Source: an uncultured Parabacteroides sp. | Lineage (GTDB): Bacteria > Bacteroidota > Bacteroidia > Bacteroidales > Tannerellaceae | NCBI GenBank assembly: GCA_944325345.1 | Contig: CALUZV010000005.1 | Span: forward strand, 92,106-156,105 | Direction of reading: 5' to 3' | DNA length: 64,000 nt | In this document: positions 35,048 through 43,598 of the stretch, piece after piece | How positions within the stretch are numbered: position 1 is the first letter of the stretch | Layout of the letters: every line of letters starts with the position of its first letter | Notes under the pieces: generated by a model | Told to the model about the DNA's origin: nothing | What the model saw: the letters and a program-made list of their open reading frames with translations, nothing else | Databases searched by the model: none | Made by a program: the position numbers and the translations under genes

Positions 35048-35326
35048 GAAACGGTCGTAAAAGCCTTTTGCAGCGGTGCAAAAGGCTTTTTACGGCCGTT
35101 TTTGGCATTTTGCAGCCTTGCGAACGCTTGAAACCGTCGTAAATGCCTTTTTGCAGCGGTGCAAAAGGCTTTTTACGGCCGTTTTTGGCATTTTGCAGCC
35201 TTGCGAAAGCCTGAAACCGTCGTAAAAGCCTTTTTGCAGCGCTGCAAAAGGCTTTTTAAGGCCTTTTTTGGCGTTTTGCAGCGGTGCGAAAGCTTGAAAC
35301 CGTCGTAAATGCCTTTTTGCAGCTGA
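35048..35326. repeat. 83-bp tandem array (3.4 units)
   Basis: Units start GAAACCGTCGTAAA (or GAAACGGTCGTAAA) at 35048, 35130, 35213 and 35296, giving periods of 82, 83 and 83. Each contains a near-palindrome, AAAAGCCTTTTTGCAGC with GCTGCAAAAGGCTTTTT, and a second phrase GGCATTTTGCAGCCTTGCGA. The array occupies the 526-base gap between the small secreted gene and the FadL gene. Confidence 0.9.
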
Positions 35327-35349
35327 GGGTTTAAACCCGTCGAGCCTTT

Positions 35350-35436
35350 ATTTTGTTTGGGTGCCGTGTCCCGGCACTGAAGTGCCGGGTTAAATATGGG
35401 ATGCGCAACAATCCCGGCGTTAAAACGCCGGGCTAA
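35350..35436. repeat. CCCGGC hairpins beside the FadL gene
   Basis: CCCGGCACTGAAGTGCCGGG and CCCGGCGTTAAAACGCCGGG each form a hairpin of seven or eight pairs. They match the cluster on the other side of the small secreted gene. The remainder to the FadL stop is a short TCCGCGTTATCCGTG-type repeat. Confidence 0.8.
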
Positions 35437-35482
35437 ACATCCTTGATAATCCGCGTTATCCGTGTCATCCGCGTCTAACCTT

Positions 35483-36955
35483 TTAGAACTTATATGACAA
35501 CCCAATCGCCGGCATCAGCGCATACGCCGAATAATGCCCGCCGAAGGTGCGGACGCGATACTGGTCGGGCACGTTCGGGATGGTCTTCATCAACATATAT
35601 TCGTCCGTATAGGAACCGTCGCGGCCAAAGCCCGTTACGTAGGAGAAAGCGAAATCGACCGAGAGGCGGTCCAGCGGACGGAAGCTCAAGCCGGCGGTGA
35701 TGCCCAGCTTGTCCATGCTCGGCGTCTCGGGATTCAGATAGTCATCCTTGACGGGCGACTCGTCGAAGTAGGCCCCGAAGCGGATGTCGAGACGGTCAGT
35801 GACAGCGTATTGCGCGCCGACGCGGTAGATGCGCGTGTTCTCATATTTCTTGTCCGCCGCCATGTCGTAGCCGCTCAAGCTCGAGGGCGAGAAGTGGATG
35901 GCCAGCTGGTCGTAAGCACCCCAGCCGACGAACTGCACCTCGCCGGAGATGGTCCAATCCTTTGTCGGACGGTACGTAAGGCCGACGTTCCAGTTGTCCG
36001 GCAGCGGCAGTTCGGAGGAGAAAGTACCCGTGTTGAGCGCCGGGATGCTGATGCTGTTGGTGATGCCGAGGGCGGGGCCGAACTGCGCGAGGAGGGAGTT
36101 GATTTGTCCGACGAGCTGGGTGAAATGCTCCTCGTTGGCGTAGTTGAGGGCGATGTCGCCTTCCTTCACCTTCGCCGTTACCTTCGAGCGGTAAGACAAA
36201 CCGACGGTGAACTTCTCGTTAATATCATACATCGCGCCGACGTTGAAGCCGAAGCGGATACCGGCATCGCCGTGGAGGGCGACGGAGGCGGGAGCGGCAT
36301 CGTCATAACGCGCCATCTCGTCCATCAGCGGCTGCACCATAGGCATGATAGCTGAAATTTGTTCGGGGGGCAACGCCTGGCTCAGTCCCTGGAGCATATA
36401 ATTTGCCATGTACGACATTTCGCCCGGGCCGATGAGGGCGCGGTTGAGCTGGATATTGCCGAACTCCATCATCAGGCCGGCGCCGATGCTCAGTTTGTCG
36501 GTGATTTTCCAAGAGATAGTCGGCTGGATGTTGAAAGCCTTGAGCGAGATTTCCTGGATGAGGTGCGAACCCTTCCAATTATCTCCCCACGTGATGCCAC
36601 TGCCGTAAGGCGTGTTGATGGAGACGCCGGCGGCGAGGCTGTCGTAGATTTTGAAGCCGGCGTAAACGTAGAGCGGGGTGCTCGGCGAGACGTCGTTCTT
36701 GGCCTCGTAGTCGCCATTCTCAAACTTAGCGTGGGCAAAGACACCGGAGACGCCGACCGAGAGATCGACGGATTTGTCCATAAAGACCAAACCGGCGGGG
36801 TTGAAGTGCATATTTTCCGCGCCGAGCTTCATGGCGGCGCCGACGTGTCCCATGCCGGCTTGCTTCGTACTCTGCGCATTCACTTGGTAGCCTTCGGCCG
36901 CTGCGTAGGAAAACGGGAGGGCGGCGAGGCAAAGGGTTGCGATAAGATTCTTCAT
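35483..36955 (-). CDS. FadL/OmpP1-family outer-membrane transporter
   Basis: The 490-residue protein has a signal peptide (MKNLIATLCLAALPFSYAAA) and the FadL start: EGYQVNAQSTKQAGMGHVGA, then ENMHFNPAGLVFM, the N-terminal hatch region and NPAG motif. The rest alternates beta strands of a 14-strand barrel, ending with SYKF, the aromatic end typical of outer-membrane barrels. These proteins let hydrophobic compounds enter. It has its own promoter, divergent from rpe. The ATG is the fourth codon of a longer frame that begins with a non-ATG codon. Confidence 0.88.
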   Translation of the reverse strand: MKNLIATLCLAALPFSYAAAEGYQVNAQSTKQAGMGHVGAAMKLGAENMHFNPAGLVFMDKSVDLSVGVSGVFAHAKFENGDYEAKNDVSPSTPLYVYAGFKIYDSLAAGVSINTPYGSGITWGDNWKGSHLIQEISLKAFNIQPTISWKITDKLSIGAGLMMEFGNIQLNRALIGPGEMSYMANYMLQGLSQALPPEQISAIMPMVQPLMDEMARYDDAAPASVALHGDAGIRFGFNVGAMYDINEKFTVGLSYRSKVTAKVKEGDIALNYANEEHFTQLVGQINSLLAQFGPALGITNSISIPALNTGTFSSELPLPDNWNVGLTYRPTKDWTISGEVQFVGWGAYDQLAIHFSPSSLSGYDMAADKKYENTRIYRVGAQYAVTDRLDIRFGAYFDESPVKDDYLNPETPSMDKLGITAGLSFRPLDRLSVDFAFSYVTGFGRDGSYTDEYMLMKTIPNVPDQYRVRTFGGHYSAYALMPAIGLSYKF

Positions 36956-37012
36956 GCTTGTCATGCTTATTGTTAAATGAATTTTAAAACTCTTTTGTTG
37001 TCAAATCGGCCG

Positions 37013-37020
37013 CAAAGGTA
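37013..37020 (-). promoter_or_regulatory. Bacteroidales -7 box of the FadL gene
   Basis: TACCTTTG on the minus strand, about 60 bases before the ATG. Confidence 0.65.
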
Positions 37021-37122
37021 GGAAGATTTTCCAATTATTGCACAATCAAACGGAGAATGTGCAGCACAAAAATAAAAAATGTGTGCAAATCACCCAATTT
37101 TGCCCAAATCAGAGAAAATACC

Positions 37123-37130
37123 TACCTTTG
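37123..37130 (+). promoter_or_regulatory. promoter of rpe
   Basis: TACCTTTG with TTTTG about 20 bases upstream; the rpe ATG follows 21 bases later and fixes the start. Confidence 0.7.
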
Positions 37131-37150
37131 CAAAAAATTTAGCGCAAGGA

Positions 37151-37801
37151 ATGAAACATTTGATTGCTCCTTCTCTCCTCTCGGCAGACTTTCTGAACCT
37201 GCAACGAGACATCGAGATGATAAACCGCAGCGAGGCAGACTGGCTGCACCTCGACGTGATGGACGGCGTATTCGTGCCCAATATCACCATCGGAATCCCC
37301 GTTCTCCAAGCCATCGGCCGCCTGTGCCAGAAGAAGATGGACGTGCACCTGATGATTGTCGAGCCGCAGAAGTTCATCCCCGAGCTGGCCGCGTGCGGGA
37401 CGTATATGATGAATGTCCACTACGAGACTTGCCCGCACCTGCACCGCACGGTACACGCCATTCGCGAGGCGGGGATGAAGGCCGGGGTCGCCCTCAATCC
37501 GCATACGCCCGTCAGCCTCCTCGAAGATATTCTGGAAGATATTGACATGGTGCTCCTCATGTCCGTCAACCCCGGTTACGGTGGCCAGAAATTCATCGAA
37601 CATTCCGTCGAGAAAACGCGGAAGATGCGCGAGATGATAGACCGGCGCGGACTGCAGACGCTCATCCAAGTCGATGGCGGCGTGAATCTCGAAACCGGAC
37701 GACGGCTGCTCGAGGCCGGGGCCGATGTGCTGGTGGCCGGGAGCTTTGTGTTTAAGTCGGGGGAGCCGGAGAATGTAATAAGGAAATTAAAAGAACTATA
37801 A
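37151..37801 (+). CDS. rpe: ribulose-phosphate 3-epimerase
   Basis: The 216-residue TIM-barrel enzyme interconverts ribulose-5-phosphate and xylulose-5-phosphate. Motifs are IAPSLLSADFLNL at the start, WLHLDVMDGVFVPNITIG (metal His-Asp), DVHLMIVEP, SVNPGYGGQKFI (phosphate-binding) and VDGGVN near the end. Length is normal. It has its own promoter and the stop is 12 bases before the toxin-antitoxin pair, which may be read in the same transcript. Confidence 0.97.
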   Translation: MKHLIAPSLLSADFLNLQRDIEMINRSEADWLHLDVMDGVFVPNITIGIPVLQAIGRLCQKKMDVHLMIVEPQKFIPELAACGTYMMNVHYETCPHLHRTVHAIREAGMKAGVALNPHTPVSLLEDILEDIDMVLLMSVNPGYGGQKFIEHSVEKTRKMREMIDRRGLQTLIQVDGGVNLETGRRLLEAGADVLVAGSFVFKSGEPENVIRKLKEL

Positions 37802-37815
37802 CTAACGGATTTGTT

Positions 37816-38097
37816 ATGAATACGATAAATTTAAGTGCGGAAATATTCCGGGAACTGAGCTATATTGCCGACGATGAGAACTATCTGAAAAAGGCATTGA
37901 GTAGCATCAAGCAATTGGTGTCGCAAAAAGAGAAAGCACAGCAAGCTAAAGAAATAGCTGAAGCCGATGAAGAATATAGGCCGCTGAGCAAAGCAGAAAT
38001 ATTAGACAACATCGAAAAAGCATTCAGAGATGCCAAACTTGTGCGCGAAGGCAAACTGAAGGCGATTCCGGCAGAAGAATTATTGCATGATTTGTAG
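37816..38097 (+). CDS. antitoxin of RelE/ParE pair 2
   Basis: A 93-residue protein (MNTINLSAEIFRELSYIADD at the start) with helices rich in Lys and Glu, and a C-terminal arm LVREGKLKAIPAEELLHDL. In the middle, YRPLSKAEILDNIEKAFRDA parallels the other antitoxin's YISKEELLAGIRSGLEDL. It overlaps the toxin by 11 bases, the same as in pair 1. The gene starts 14 bases after rpe. Confidence 0.8.
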   Translation: MNTINLSAEIFRELSYIADDENYLKKALSSIKQLVSQKEKAQQAKEIAEADEEYRPLSKAEILDNIEKAFRDAKLVREGKLKAIPAEELLHDL

Positions 38098-38434
38098 GAT
38101 TTCAGCACTACCCGACTTCAAAAAGGAATTAAAGCACTTGCGTAAAAAATATCCTTCTATACCAGAAGATTTAGCTCTGTTGCTCAATTCCCTACAAGAG
38201 AATCCCTTGCAAGGAGCAAACTTGGGTAATGGAATCCGCAAAGTCCGCATGGCCATCACATCCAAAGGGAAAGGGAAAAGCGGCGGAGCCAGAGTAATCA
38301 CACTGACGGCACTTATCTCTGTAGAAGAAGCCGATGTCCTCTTGCTCTCCATTTATGACAAATCAGAAAAGGAAACTATCACGAATGAAGAAATTCAAGA
38401 ACGATTAAGAAATACCGAGCTTCATAACTCATAA
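38087..38434 (+). CDS. RelE/ParE-superfamily toxin (pair 2)
   Basis: The 115-residue protein has LPDFKKELKHLRKKYPSIPE, then GANLGNGIRKVRMAITSKGK and SGGARVITLTALISVEEADV and LLLSIYDKSEKETIT. It is clearly homologous to the 23.3-kb toxin over the whole length. The wording fits RelE/ParE members that lack the canonical RelE catalytic end; the exact activity is unclear. It ends close to the DHH gene, whose ATG follows after ten bases. Confidence 0.82.
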   Translation: MICRISALPDFKKELKHLRKKYPSIPEDLALLLNSLQENPLQGANLGNGIRKVRMAITSKGKGKSGGARVITLTALISVEEADVLLLSIYDKSEKETITNEEIQERLRNTELHNS

Positions 38435-38444
38435 TTCGAATAAG

Positions 38445-39473
38445 ATGATAACAAAAATAATCGCAGAAGAACTGATACAGAAAGCCAAGAAATATGTCGA
38501 GAAAGGCGAGAGCTTCGCCATCGTAACCCACGTTTCGCCCGACGGCGACGCCCTCGGCTCGTCGCTCGGTTTATACCATTTCTTGACGGCTTACGGGAAA
38601 GACAATGTCTCGGTCATCGTGCCCAACGAATTTCCCGCTTTCTTCCGCTGGATGCCAGGGGCGAAAGATATCGTGATACACGAGAAATATCCCGAATTTG
38701 CCGAGCAACTACTCCGTGAGGCGGATGTGATTTTCTGTCTCGACTTCAACGAGCCGAAGCGCGTCGAGAAACTGGCAGAGCCGCTCATGGCTGCCGAAGG
38801 ACGACGCGTCTTGATCGACCATCACCTGAACCCGGCGGACTTCTGTCGCGTCGCGATGTCTTATCCCGAGATGTCATCGACCAGCGAGATGGTTTTCCGC
38901 TTCATCTGCCGCATGGGATTCTTTTCGCTAATGGATAAGAATGCTGCAACGTGCATATATACTGGTATGATGACTGACACCGGTGCCTTCACCTTCAACT
39001 CGAACAAGCCGGAAATCTACACCATCATCAGCGAACTTATCAAGAAGGGAATCGACAAGGACTGGATTTACCGGCAAGTGAACCAAGTGCATACCGAATC
39101 CCGCCTGCGCATGATGGGCTACGTTTTATATGAAAAGATGAAGCTCTATCCCGAGCAGCGGACAGCGCTCATCACCCTCTCGCAAGACGAGCTGAATCGC
39201 TTCCACCACCGGCCGGGAGACACGGAAGGTTTCGTCAATCTCCCACTCAGTATCAAGGATATCGACTTCAGTGCCTTCATCCGTGAAGACCGCGATTATA
39301 TCAAAATCTCGCTCCGCTCCGTCGGCGAATTCCCGTGCAACCAATTCGCGACAACCTACTTCAATGGTGGAGGACACAAGAATGCATCGGGCGGCGAATT
39401 TCACGGCACGATGGACGAAGCTGTCGCCCTTTTCGAGCGCGGTTTGCAAGAACTCAATCCCAAGAAGTTTTAA
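38445..39473 (+). CDS. DHH/DHHA1 phosphoesterase (NrnA-like)
   Basis: The 342-residue protein has the DHH-family metal sites: VTHVSPDGDALGSSLGLYHF, VIFCLDFNEPKRV, DHHLNPADF and DTGAFTFNSN, with a C-terminal substrate-binding part ending TYFNGGGHKNASGGEF (the GGGH motif). NrnA-type enzymes degrade short RNA oligonucleotides and 3'-phosphoadenosine-5'-phosphate, or hydrolyse linear pApA/cyclic dinucleotide products. The start ATG is the one nearest the preceding toxin gene. It is followed by the DUF4827 and glmM genes on the same strand. Confidence 0.92.
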   Translation: MITKIIAEELIQKAKKYVEKGESFAIVTHVSPDGDALGSSLGLYHFLTAYGKDNVSVIVPNEFPAFFRWMPGAKDIVIHEKYPEFAEQLLREADVIFCLDFNEPKRVEKLAEPLMAAEGRRVLIDHHLNPADFCRVAMSYPEMSSTSEMVFRFICRMGFFSLMDKNAATCIYTGMMTDTGAFTFNSNKPEIYTIISELIKKGIDKDWIYRQVNQVHTESRLRMMGYVLYEKMKLYPEQRTALITLSQDELNRFHHRPGDTEGFVNLPLSIKDIDFSAFIREDRDYIKISLRSVGEFPCNQFATTYFNGGGHKNASGGEFHGTMDEAVALFERGLQELNPKKF

Positions 39474-39511
39474 GAAATAATAAATTCGCCCGACGTTTCG
39501 AGGGAAATATA

Positions 39512-39519
39512 TATTTTTG
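39512..39519 (+). promoter_or_regulatory. Bacteroidales -7 box of the DUF4827 lipoprotein gene
   Basis: TATTTTTG, 30 bases before the ATG. Confidence 0.55.
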
Positions 39520-39548
39520 CCTTTGAAAGAGATACAAGAAAGAAAAAG

Positions 39549-40127
39549 ATGAAAAAAGGTTTTAGCTTACTGATGATTTTAGGCGCCGCTTGGCTCGTCG
39601 TCTCGTGCAATAACGGAATGCAATCGTACACCGAGATGCTGGAAGCCGAACAAGAGGCAATGGAGAAGTTCATGGACGAAAATAATTTTGTCGTTCTCGA
39701 AGACTATCCTGCCGATGGTGTCTTTGCGGAGAATGAATTTTACAAGCTCGACAACGATGTCTATTTGAATGTTATTGATTCTGGCAACGGAGTCCATGCC
39801 CGCGAAGGCGAACGAGTTTTTTGCCGCTTCCGTGTGAAGTTCTTCAAATCGGATACGATTGAAGTAGATGGATTCTCGAGCGATTACTGGTACGGACCTG
39901 CGATATTCCGCTACTACGATTTGACCGAGCCGTATAGTTCCGTTACGATTGAGAGCGGGAGCTATGCAGAAGACTTCGTTAGCAACGGATTAGCATCGGG
40001 ACTGATGTACGTGGGCGATAGTTCGTATGTAAAGCTCATCGTTCCTTTCAAAGAATCTTCGCAATCATTCCAAAGCTCAGGCGAGCCGCTCTATTATTCC
40101 AGAGTAAGATACATATTTGATAAATAA
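39549..40127 (+). CDS. DUF4827-like lipoprotein (FKBP-like fold)
   Basis: A 192-residue lipoprotein: MKKGFSLLMILGAAWLVVSC has Cys-20 as the lipid site. The mature part has a charged helix (SYTEMLEAEQEAMEKFMDEN) followed by a beta-rich region with GVHAREGERVFCRFRVKFF and a closing SYVKLIVPFK that resembles the FKBP-type fold described for this family. It is thought to be a periplasmic or outer-membrane lipoprotein of unknown role, and peptidyl-prolyl isomerase activity is not shown. Confidence 0.75.
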   Translation: MKKGFSLLMILGAAWLVVSCNNGMQSYTEMLEAEQEAMEKFMDENNFVVLEDYPADGVFAENEFYKLDNDVYLNVIDSGNGVHAREGERVFCRFRVKFFKSDTIEVDGFSSDYWYGPAIFRYYDLTEPYSSVTIESGSYAEDFVSNGLASGLMYVGDSSYVKLIVPFKESSQSFQSSGEPLYYSRVRYIFDK

Positions 40128-40160
40128 CACCGATACAAAAGTATTAAGTATAAAGGAAAT

Positions 40161-41549
40161 ATGACACTGATAAAATCCATATCCGGTATCCGAGGAACGA
40201 TAGGCGGAAAACCGGAAGACGGACTCAATCCACTGGCTATCGTAAAGTTTACTGCCGCATACGCAACATTCATCCGCCGGAACACGAAGGTTACAACGAA
40301 CCGTATCGTCGTTGGACGCGATGCCCGTATCTCCGGCCCGATGGTAAAGCACGTCGTCTTAGGCACGTTGATAGGCATGGGTTTTGATGTCCTCGATATC
40401 GACCTTGCCACAACACCGACGACCGAATTTGCCGTAGCCCGCGAACAAGCTTGTGGAGGCATCATCCTCACTGCAAGCCATAATCCCAAACAATGGAACG
40501 CACTGAAACTCCTCAACGAACGAGGTGAATTCCTCAACGCCGCTGAAGGAGCAGAAGTCCTCCGTATCGCCGAAGCAGAAGACTTCGATTTCGCCGACGT
40601 TGAGCATTTGGGCAAAATCACCACAGACACCACATACGGCCGCAAACATATCGAAAGCGTCTTAAAACTCGACTTGGTGGATACAGAAGCCATACGCGCC
40701 GCTAATTTCCGTGTCGCCATCGATTGCGTAAACTCCGTTGGAGGATTGGTCTTGCCGGAACTGCTTACCGCACTTGGCGTAACGCAACTCTTCAAGCTCC
40801 ACTGCGCGCCGCATGGCAATTTCTCACATAATCCCGAGCCACTGCCTGAGAATTTAACAGAAATCTCTGAGTTAATGACTTCGGCGAAAGCTGACGTCGG
40901 CTTCGTAGTTGATCCTGATGTGGACCGTCTTGCCATCGTTTGTGAAAACGGCGAGATGTTCGGTGAAGAATATACGCTTGTTGCTGTCAGCGACTACGTC
41001 TTGAGTCATACGCCGGGCAATACGGTCAGCAATCTTTCCTCGAGCCGTGCCCTGCGCGACGTAACGCATCGCTATCCAGGTTGCGAATATGCCGCTGCCG
41101 CAGTAGGCGAGGTTAATGTTGTAGCCAAGATGAAAGAAACAAATGCCATCATTGGCGGCGAAGGCAATGGCGGAGTTATCTATCCTGCCAGCCACTATGG
41201 ACGCGACGCTCTCGTGGGCATCGCTCTTTTCCTCACGCATTTGGCTAAAAAGAAAATGAAAACAAGCGAACTACGTGCATCCTATCCTCCGTATTTCATC
41301 TCGAAGCAGAAGGTACAACTCACACCGGAAATCAATGTCGATGCGATATTGAATAAGGTAAAAGAACGCTTCGCGCAATATGACATTACTGACATCGACG
41401 GTGTTAAAATCGACTTCCCTGACAAATGGGTACACTTGCGTAAAAGCAACACTGAACCCATCATCCGTATCTATTCCGAAGCGCATACGATGGAAGAAGC
41501 GGAAAAACTGGGTGAAGAGATGATAAAAATCATCAGAGAAATGTGTTAA
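40161..41549 (+). CDS. glmM: phosphoglucosamine mutase
   Basis: The 462-residue alpha-D-phosphohexomutase most likely converts glucosamine-6-phosphate to glucosamine-1-phosphate for peptidoglycan and LPS. It shows ISGIRGTIGGKPEDGLNP at the start, the phosphoserine loop ILTASHNPKQWNALKLLN, the metal site DPDVDRLAI, a sugar loop GEGNGGV, and KSNTEPIIRIYSEA for the phosphate. A phosphomannomutase or phosphoglucomutase activity cannot be excluded on motifs alone. A terminator follows. Confidence 0.92.
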   Translation: MTLIKSISGIRGTIGGKPEDGLNPLAIVKFTAAYATFIRRNTKVTTNRIVVGRDARISGPMVKHVVLGTLIGMGFDVLDIDLATTPTTEFAVAREQACGGIILTASHNPKQWNALKLLNERGEFLNAAEGAEVLRIAEAEDFDFADVEHLGKITTDTTYGRKHIESVLKLDLVDTEAIRAANFRVAIDCVNSVGGLVLPELLTALGVTQLFKLHCAPHGNFSHNPEPLPENLTEISELMTSAKADVGFVVDPDVDRLAIVCENGEMFGEEYTLVAVSDYVLSHTPGNTVSNLSSSRALRDVTHRYPGCEYAAAAVGEVNVVAKMKETNAIIGGEGNGGVIYPASHYGRDALVGIALFLTHLAKKKMKTSELRASYPPYFISKQKVQLTPEINVDAILNKVKERFAQYDITDIDGVKIDFPDKWVHLRKSNTEPIIRIYSEAHTMEEAEKLGEEMIKIIREMC

Positions 41550-41568
41550 GAAGAAAAATAAGACAAGG

Positions 41569-41613
41569 AAAAACCGGAATTTCTCCTATCAAGGCAGAAA
41601 ATTCCGGTTTTTT
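41569..41613 (+). terminator. intrinsic terminator of glmM
   Basis: AAAACCGGAATTT pairs with AAATTCCGGTTTT across a loop and is followed by TTTTTTG. Its T tract also serves as the likely TTTG element of the next promoter. Confidence 0.88.
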
Positions 41614-41636
41614 GTTTCATTTCATTTTTTAATACT

Positions 41637-41644
41637 TATATTTG
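41637..41644 (+). promoter_or_regulatory. Bacteroidales -7 box of the small barrel gene
   Basis: TATATTTG, 36 bases before the ATG, with TTTG about 22 bases further upstream inside the glmM terminator. Confidence 0.65.
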
Positions 41645-41679
41645 CATCACTATATAAACCTTTAAAATAACATTGTATT

Positions 41680-42177
41680 ATGAAAAAGTGGTTATTAATG
41701 GTCGTAGCGGCCGTCTTTTGCGCATGGAATGTGCAAGCTCAGACCGAAAAAGGAGCAATGGCGGCAGGTGGAAGTATTTCCTTTGGGTTTGGAGATGATT
41801 ATTCTAATATTGGCATTGGAGCAAAATACCAATATAATATCATCGACAATCTACGGTTAGAACCAAGTGTCAATTATTATTTCAAAAAAGACAATGGTAG
41901 TATGTGGGATTTATGTGCAAATGTACATTATCTATTCGCTCTTTATGAGGGTTTAAACTTCTATCCACTTGCAGGAATTGGAGTTGCCGGACTTAAAATA
42001 CACGATCACGATTGGACACATTCATCAACAGGCTTTGCTTTTAACATTGGTGCTGGTTTTGAATATATGTTCACATCTAATGTTTCAGCAAATGTGGAAT
42101 ATAAATATCGTATTTGTTCAGGTGATTTTGTACCAGACCGCTCACTGCTGACGCTGGGCGTAGCTTATCACTTCTAA
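41680..42177 (+). CDS. small outer-membrane beta-barrel protein (OmpX/OmpA-like)
   Basis: The 165-residue product has a signal peptide (MKKWLLMVVAAVFCAWNVQA) and eight alternating strands: GSISFGFG, NIGIGAKYQY, LEPSVNYYF, ANVHYLFALY, FYPLAGIGVAGLKI, GFAFNIGAGFEYM, ANVEYKYRI and LLTLGVAYHF. The last residue is Phe, as for BAM-folded barrels. It is a plain eight-strand barrel, no enzymatic motif. AT-rich compared with glmM. Confidence 0.8.
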   Translation: MKKWLLMVVAAVFCAWNVQAQTEKGAMAAGGSISFGFGDDYSNIGIGAKYQYNIIDNLRLEPSVNYYFKKDNGSMWDLCANVHYLFALYEGLNFYPLAGIGVAGLKIHDHDWTHSSTGFAFNIGAGFEYMFTSNVSANVEYKYRICSGDFVPDRSLLTLGVAYHF

Positions 42178-42294
42178 TGAAAAAATTTAGGAGCCTAATA
42201 TAGGCACGGATTACACGGAAAACACGGACTGATGATAGCAAAGAATTTAATCTGTGATATCTGCGAAATCCGTGCCTTATTTGAATTATACATA

Positions 42295-43266
42295 ATGAGC
42301 AATATTAAGAACATCCTCATCGCCAGTTTTGCGACAGCCGCAGTCTGCCTCACCGCCTGCATCTCTTTCGGTTCCGACGATTCGGAACGTGCCCATAAGG
42401 AGCGCCCTCTTGTATCGTCAATGACCATCACACCCGAAGTCCCAGACCGCGTCTCTTTCTGCAATGAAGAAATTGACATGACGCGTTACGACCGGCACGA
42501 AGCCCTCGACCGCGAATTAAGCACTTTCACTTATCTGCACGCCTCGACGATGCTGCTCATCAAACGTGCCAACCGCTATTTCCCTATCATTGAACCTGTC
42601 TTGCGCGAAGAGGGTGTCCCGGATGACTTTAAGTACTTGGCCGTCATCGAAAGCAACCTCGACCCACGCATCCAATCGCGTGCCAAGGCCGTCGGTATGT
42701 GGCAATTTCTCGAGGCAACAGGCCGGCAATACGGACTGACTATCACGCCAACGGTCGATGAACGCTGCCATGTTGAAAAAGCAGCTCGTGCAGCCTGTCG
42801 CTACCTGAAAGATGCATACGAGAAATATGGAGACTGGGCTTCAGTCGCCGCTTCCTATAATGGAGGGATGGGACGTATATCCCGCGAACTGGCTCGCCAG
42901 AATGTTGACCGTTCGCTTGACCTTTGGTTGGTCGAGGAAACGACGCGCTATGTCTATCGCATCATTGCCATCAAACAGATATTTGAGCATCCTTATAAAT
43001 ATGGTTTTGTACTTCAGACCAAAGACTTATATAAGCCTATCGCCTGCACGCCGGTAGAAATCAGCCGCGACATCCCCGATTTGGCCGATTTCGCCTCCGA
43101 GCAAGGCATTACGTATGCCGACTTGAAGCGTTTCAATCCTTGGCTTCGCGACCGGAAATTACAGACCAACGGGAAGACCTTTACGCTATTGATTCCGCAA
43201 AAAGAAGCCATGAACTATCTGGAACCGAATACTTATGTCCACAATCCTGCGTGGGTAATAAAGTAA
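42295..43266 (+). CDS. lytic transglycosylase, MltD-like lipoprotein
   Basis: The 323-residue protein is a lipoprotein (SNIKNILIASFATAAVCLTA then C) that cleaves peptidoglycan. The SLT core is present: FKYLAVIESNLDPRIQSRAK with the catalytic Glu, AVGMWQFLEATGRQYGL and ASYNGGMGRIS, and then a C-terminal LysM-like unit (ADFASEQGITYADLKRFNPW then TFTLLIPQ). The longer frame begins within a dispersed repeat (AATCTGTGATATCTGCGAAA) and lacks a signal peptide, so I start at MSNIKN. It ends only 5 bases before the convergent DUF4907 gene. Confidence 0.88.
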   Translation: MSNIKNILIASFATAAVCLTACISFGSDDSERAHKERPLVSSMTITPEVPDRVSFCNEEIDMTRYDRHEALDRELSTFTYLHASTMLLIKRANRYFPIIEPVLREEGVPDDFKYLAVIESNLDPRIQSRAKAVGMWQFLEATGRQYGLTITPTVDERCHVEKAARAACRYLKDAYEKYGDWASVAASYNGGMGRISRELARQNVDRSLDLWLVEETTRYVYRIIAIKQIFEHPYKYGFVLQTKDLYKPIACTPVEISRDIPDLADFASEQGITYADLKRFNPWLRDRKLQTNGKTFTLLIPQKEAMNYLEPNTYVHNPAWVIK

Positions 43267-43271
43267 GAGAA

Positions 43272-43598
43272 TCATTCTTTCAGCGCATCTTCTACTTCTT
43301 TCACCGTTACGGCAAAAGGCTCTCCCGATACAACACGCTTCAGCACAAGGCGACCTACTCGCCTTGCGCTCTGTTCTGAAGGAAATGGGCGGAGCGAATC
43401 GATTGCCGGTATCATGGATTGGTAAATCAGACACTTGTCTTCTAACCGGATCTCGTAGCCCCACCCATCCCCGGAAGGGAAAGTTCGCAAAGAAACTTTT
43501 GCTCTTTGTTCCCCTCCCAAGTTGCAACCAACAAAAGCCGCGAGCGCAAGCCAAAATGCTACTGCGCTCGCAACTAAATTAATCATCGTCCGGATCAT
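43272..43598 (-). CDS. DUF4907-like lipoprotein
   Basis: The 108-residue product has a signal peptide and Cys-25 (ALAAFVGCNLGG) as possible lipid site. The core phrases GWGYEIRLEDKCLIYQSMIP and SARRVGRLVLKRVV match the DUF4907 pattern as I recall it. It begins within the last 20 bases of the Kelch gene, so the two are coupled. Members often occur next to Kelch and DUF4270 genes, as here. Another ATG at 43586 is possible. Confidence 0.75.
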   Translation of the reverse strand: MIRTMINLVASAVAFWLALAAFVGCNLGGEQRAKVSLRTFPSGDGWGYEIRLEDKCLIYQSMIPAIDSLRPFPSEQSARRVGRLVLKRVVSGEPFAVTVKEVEDALKE

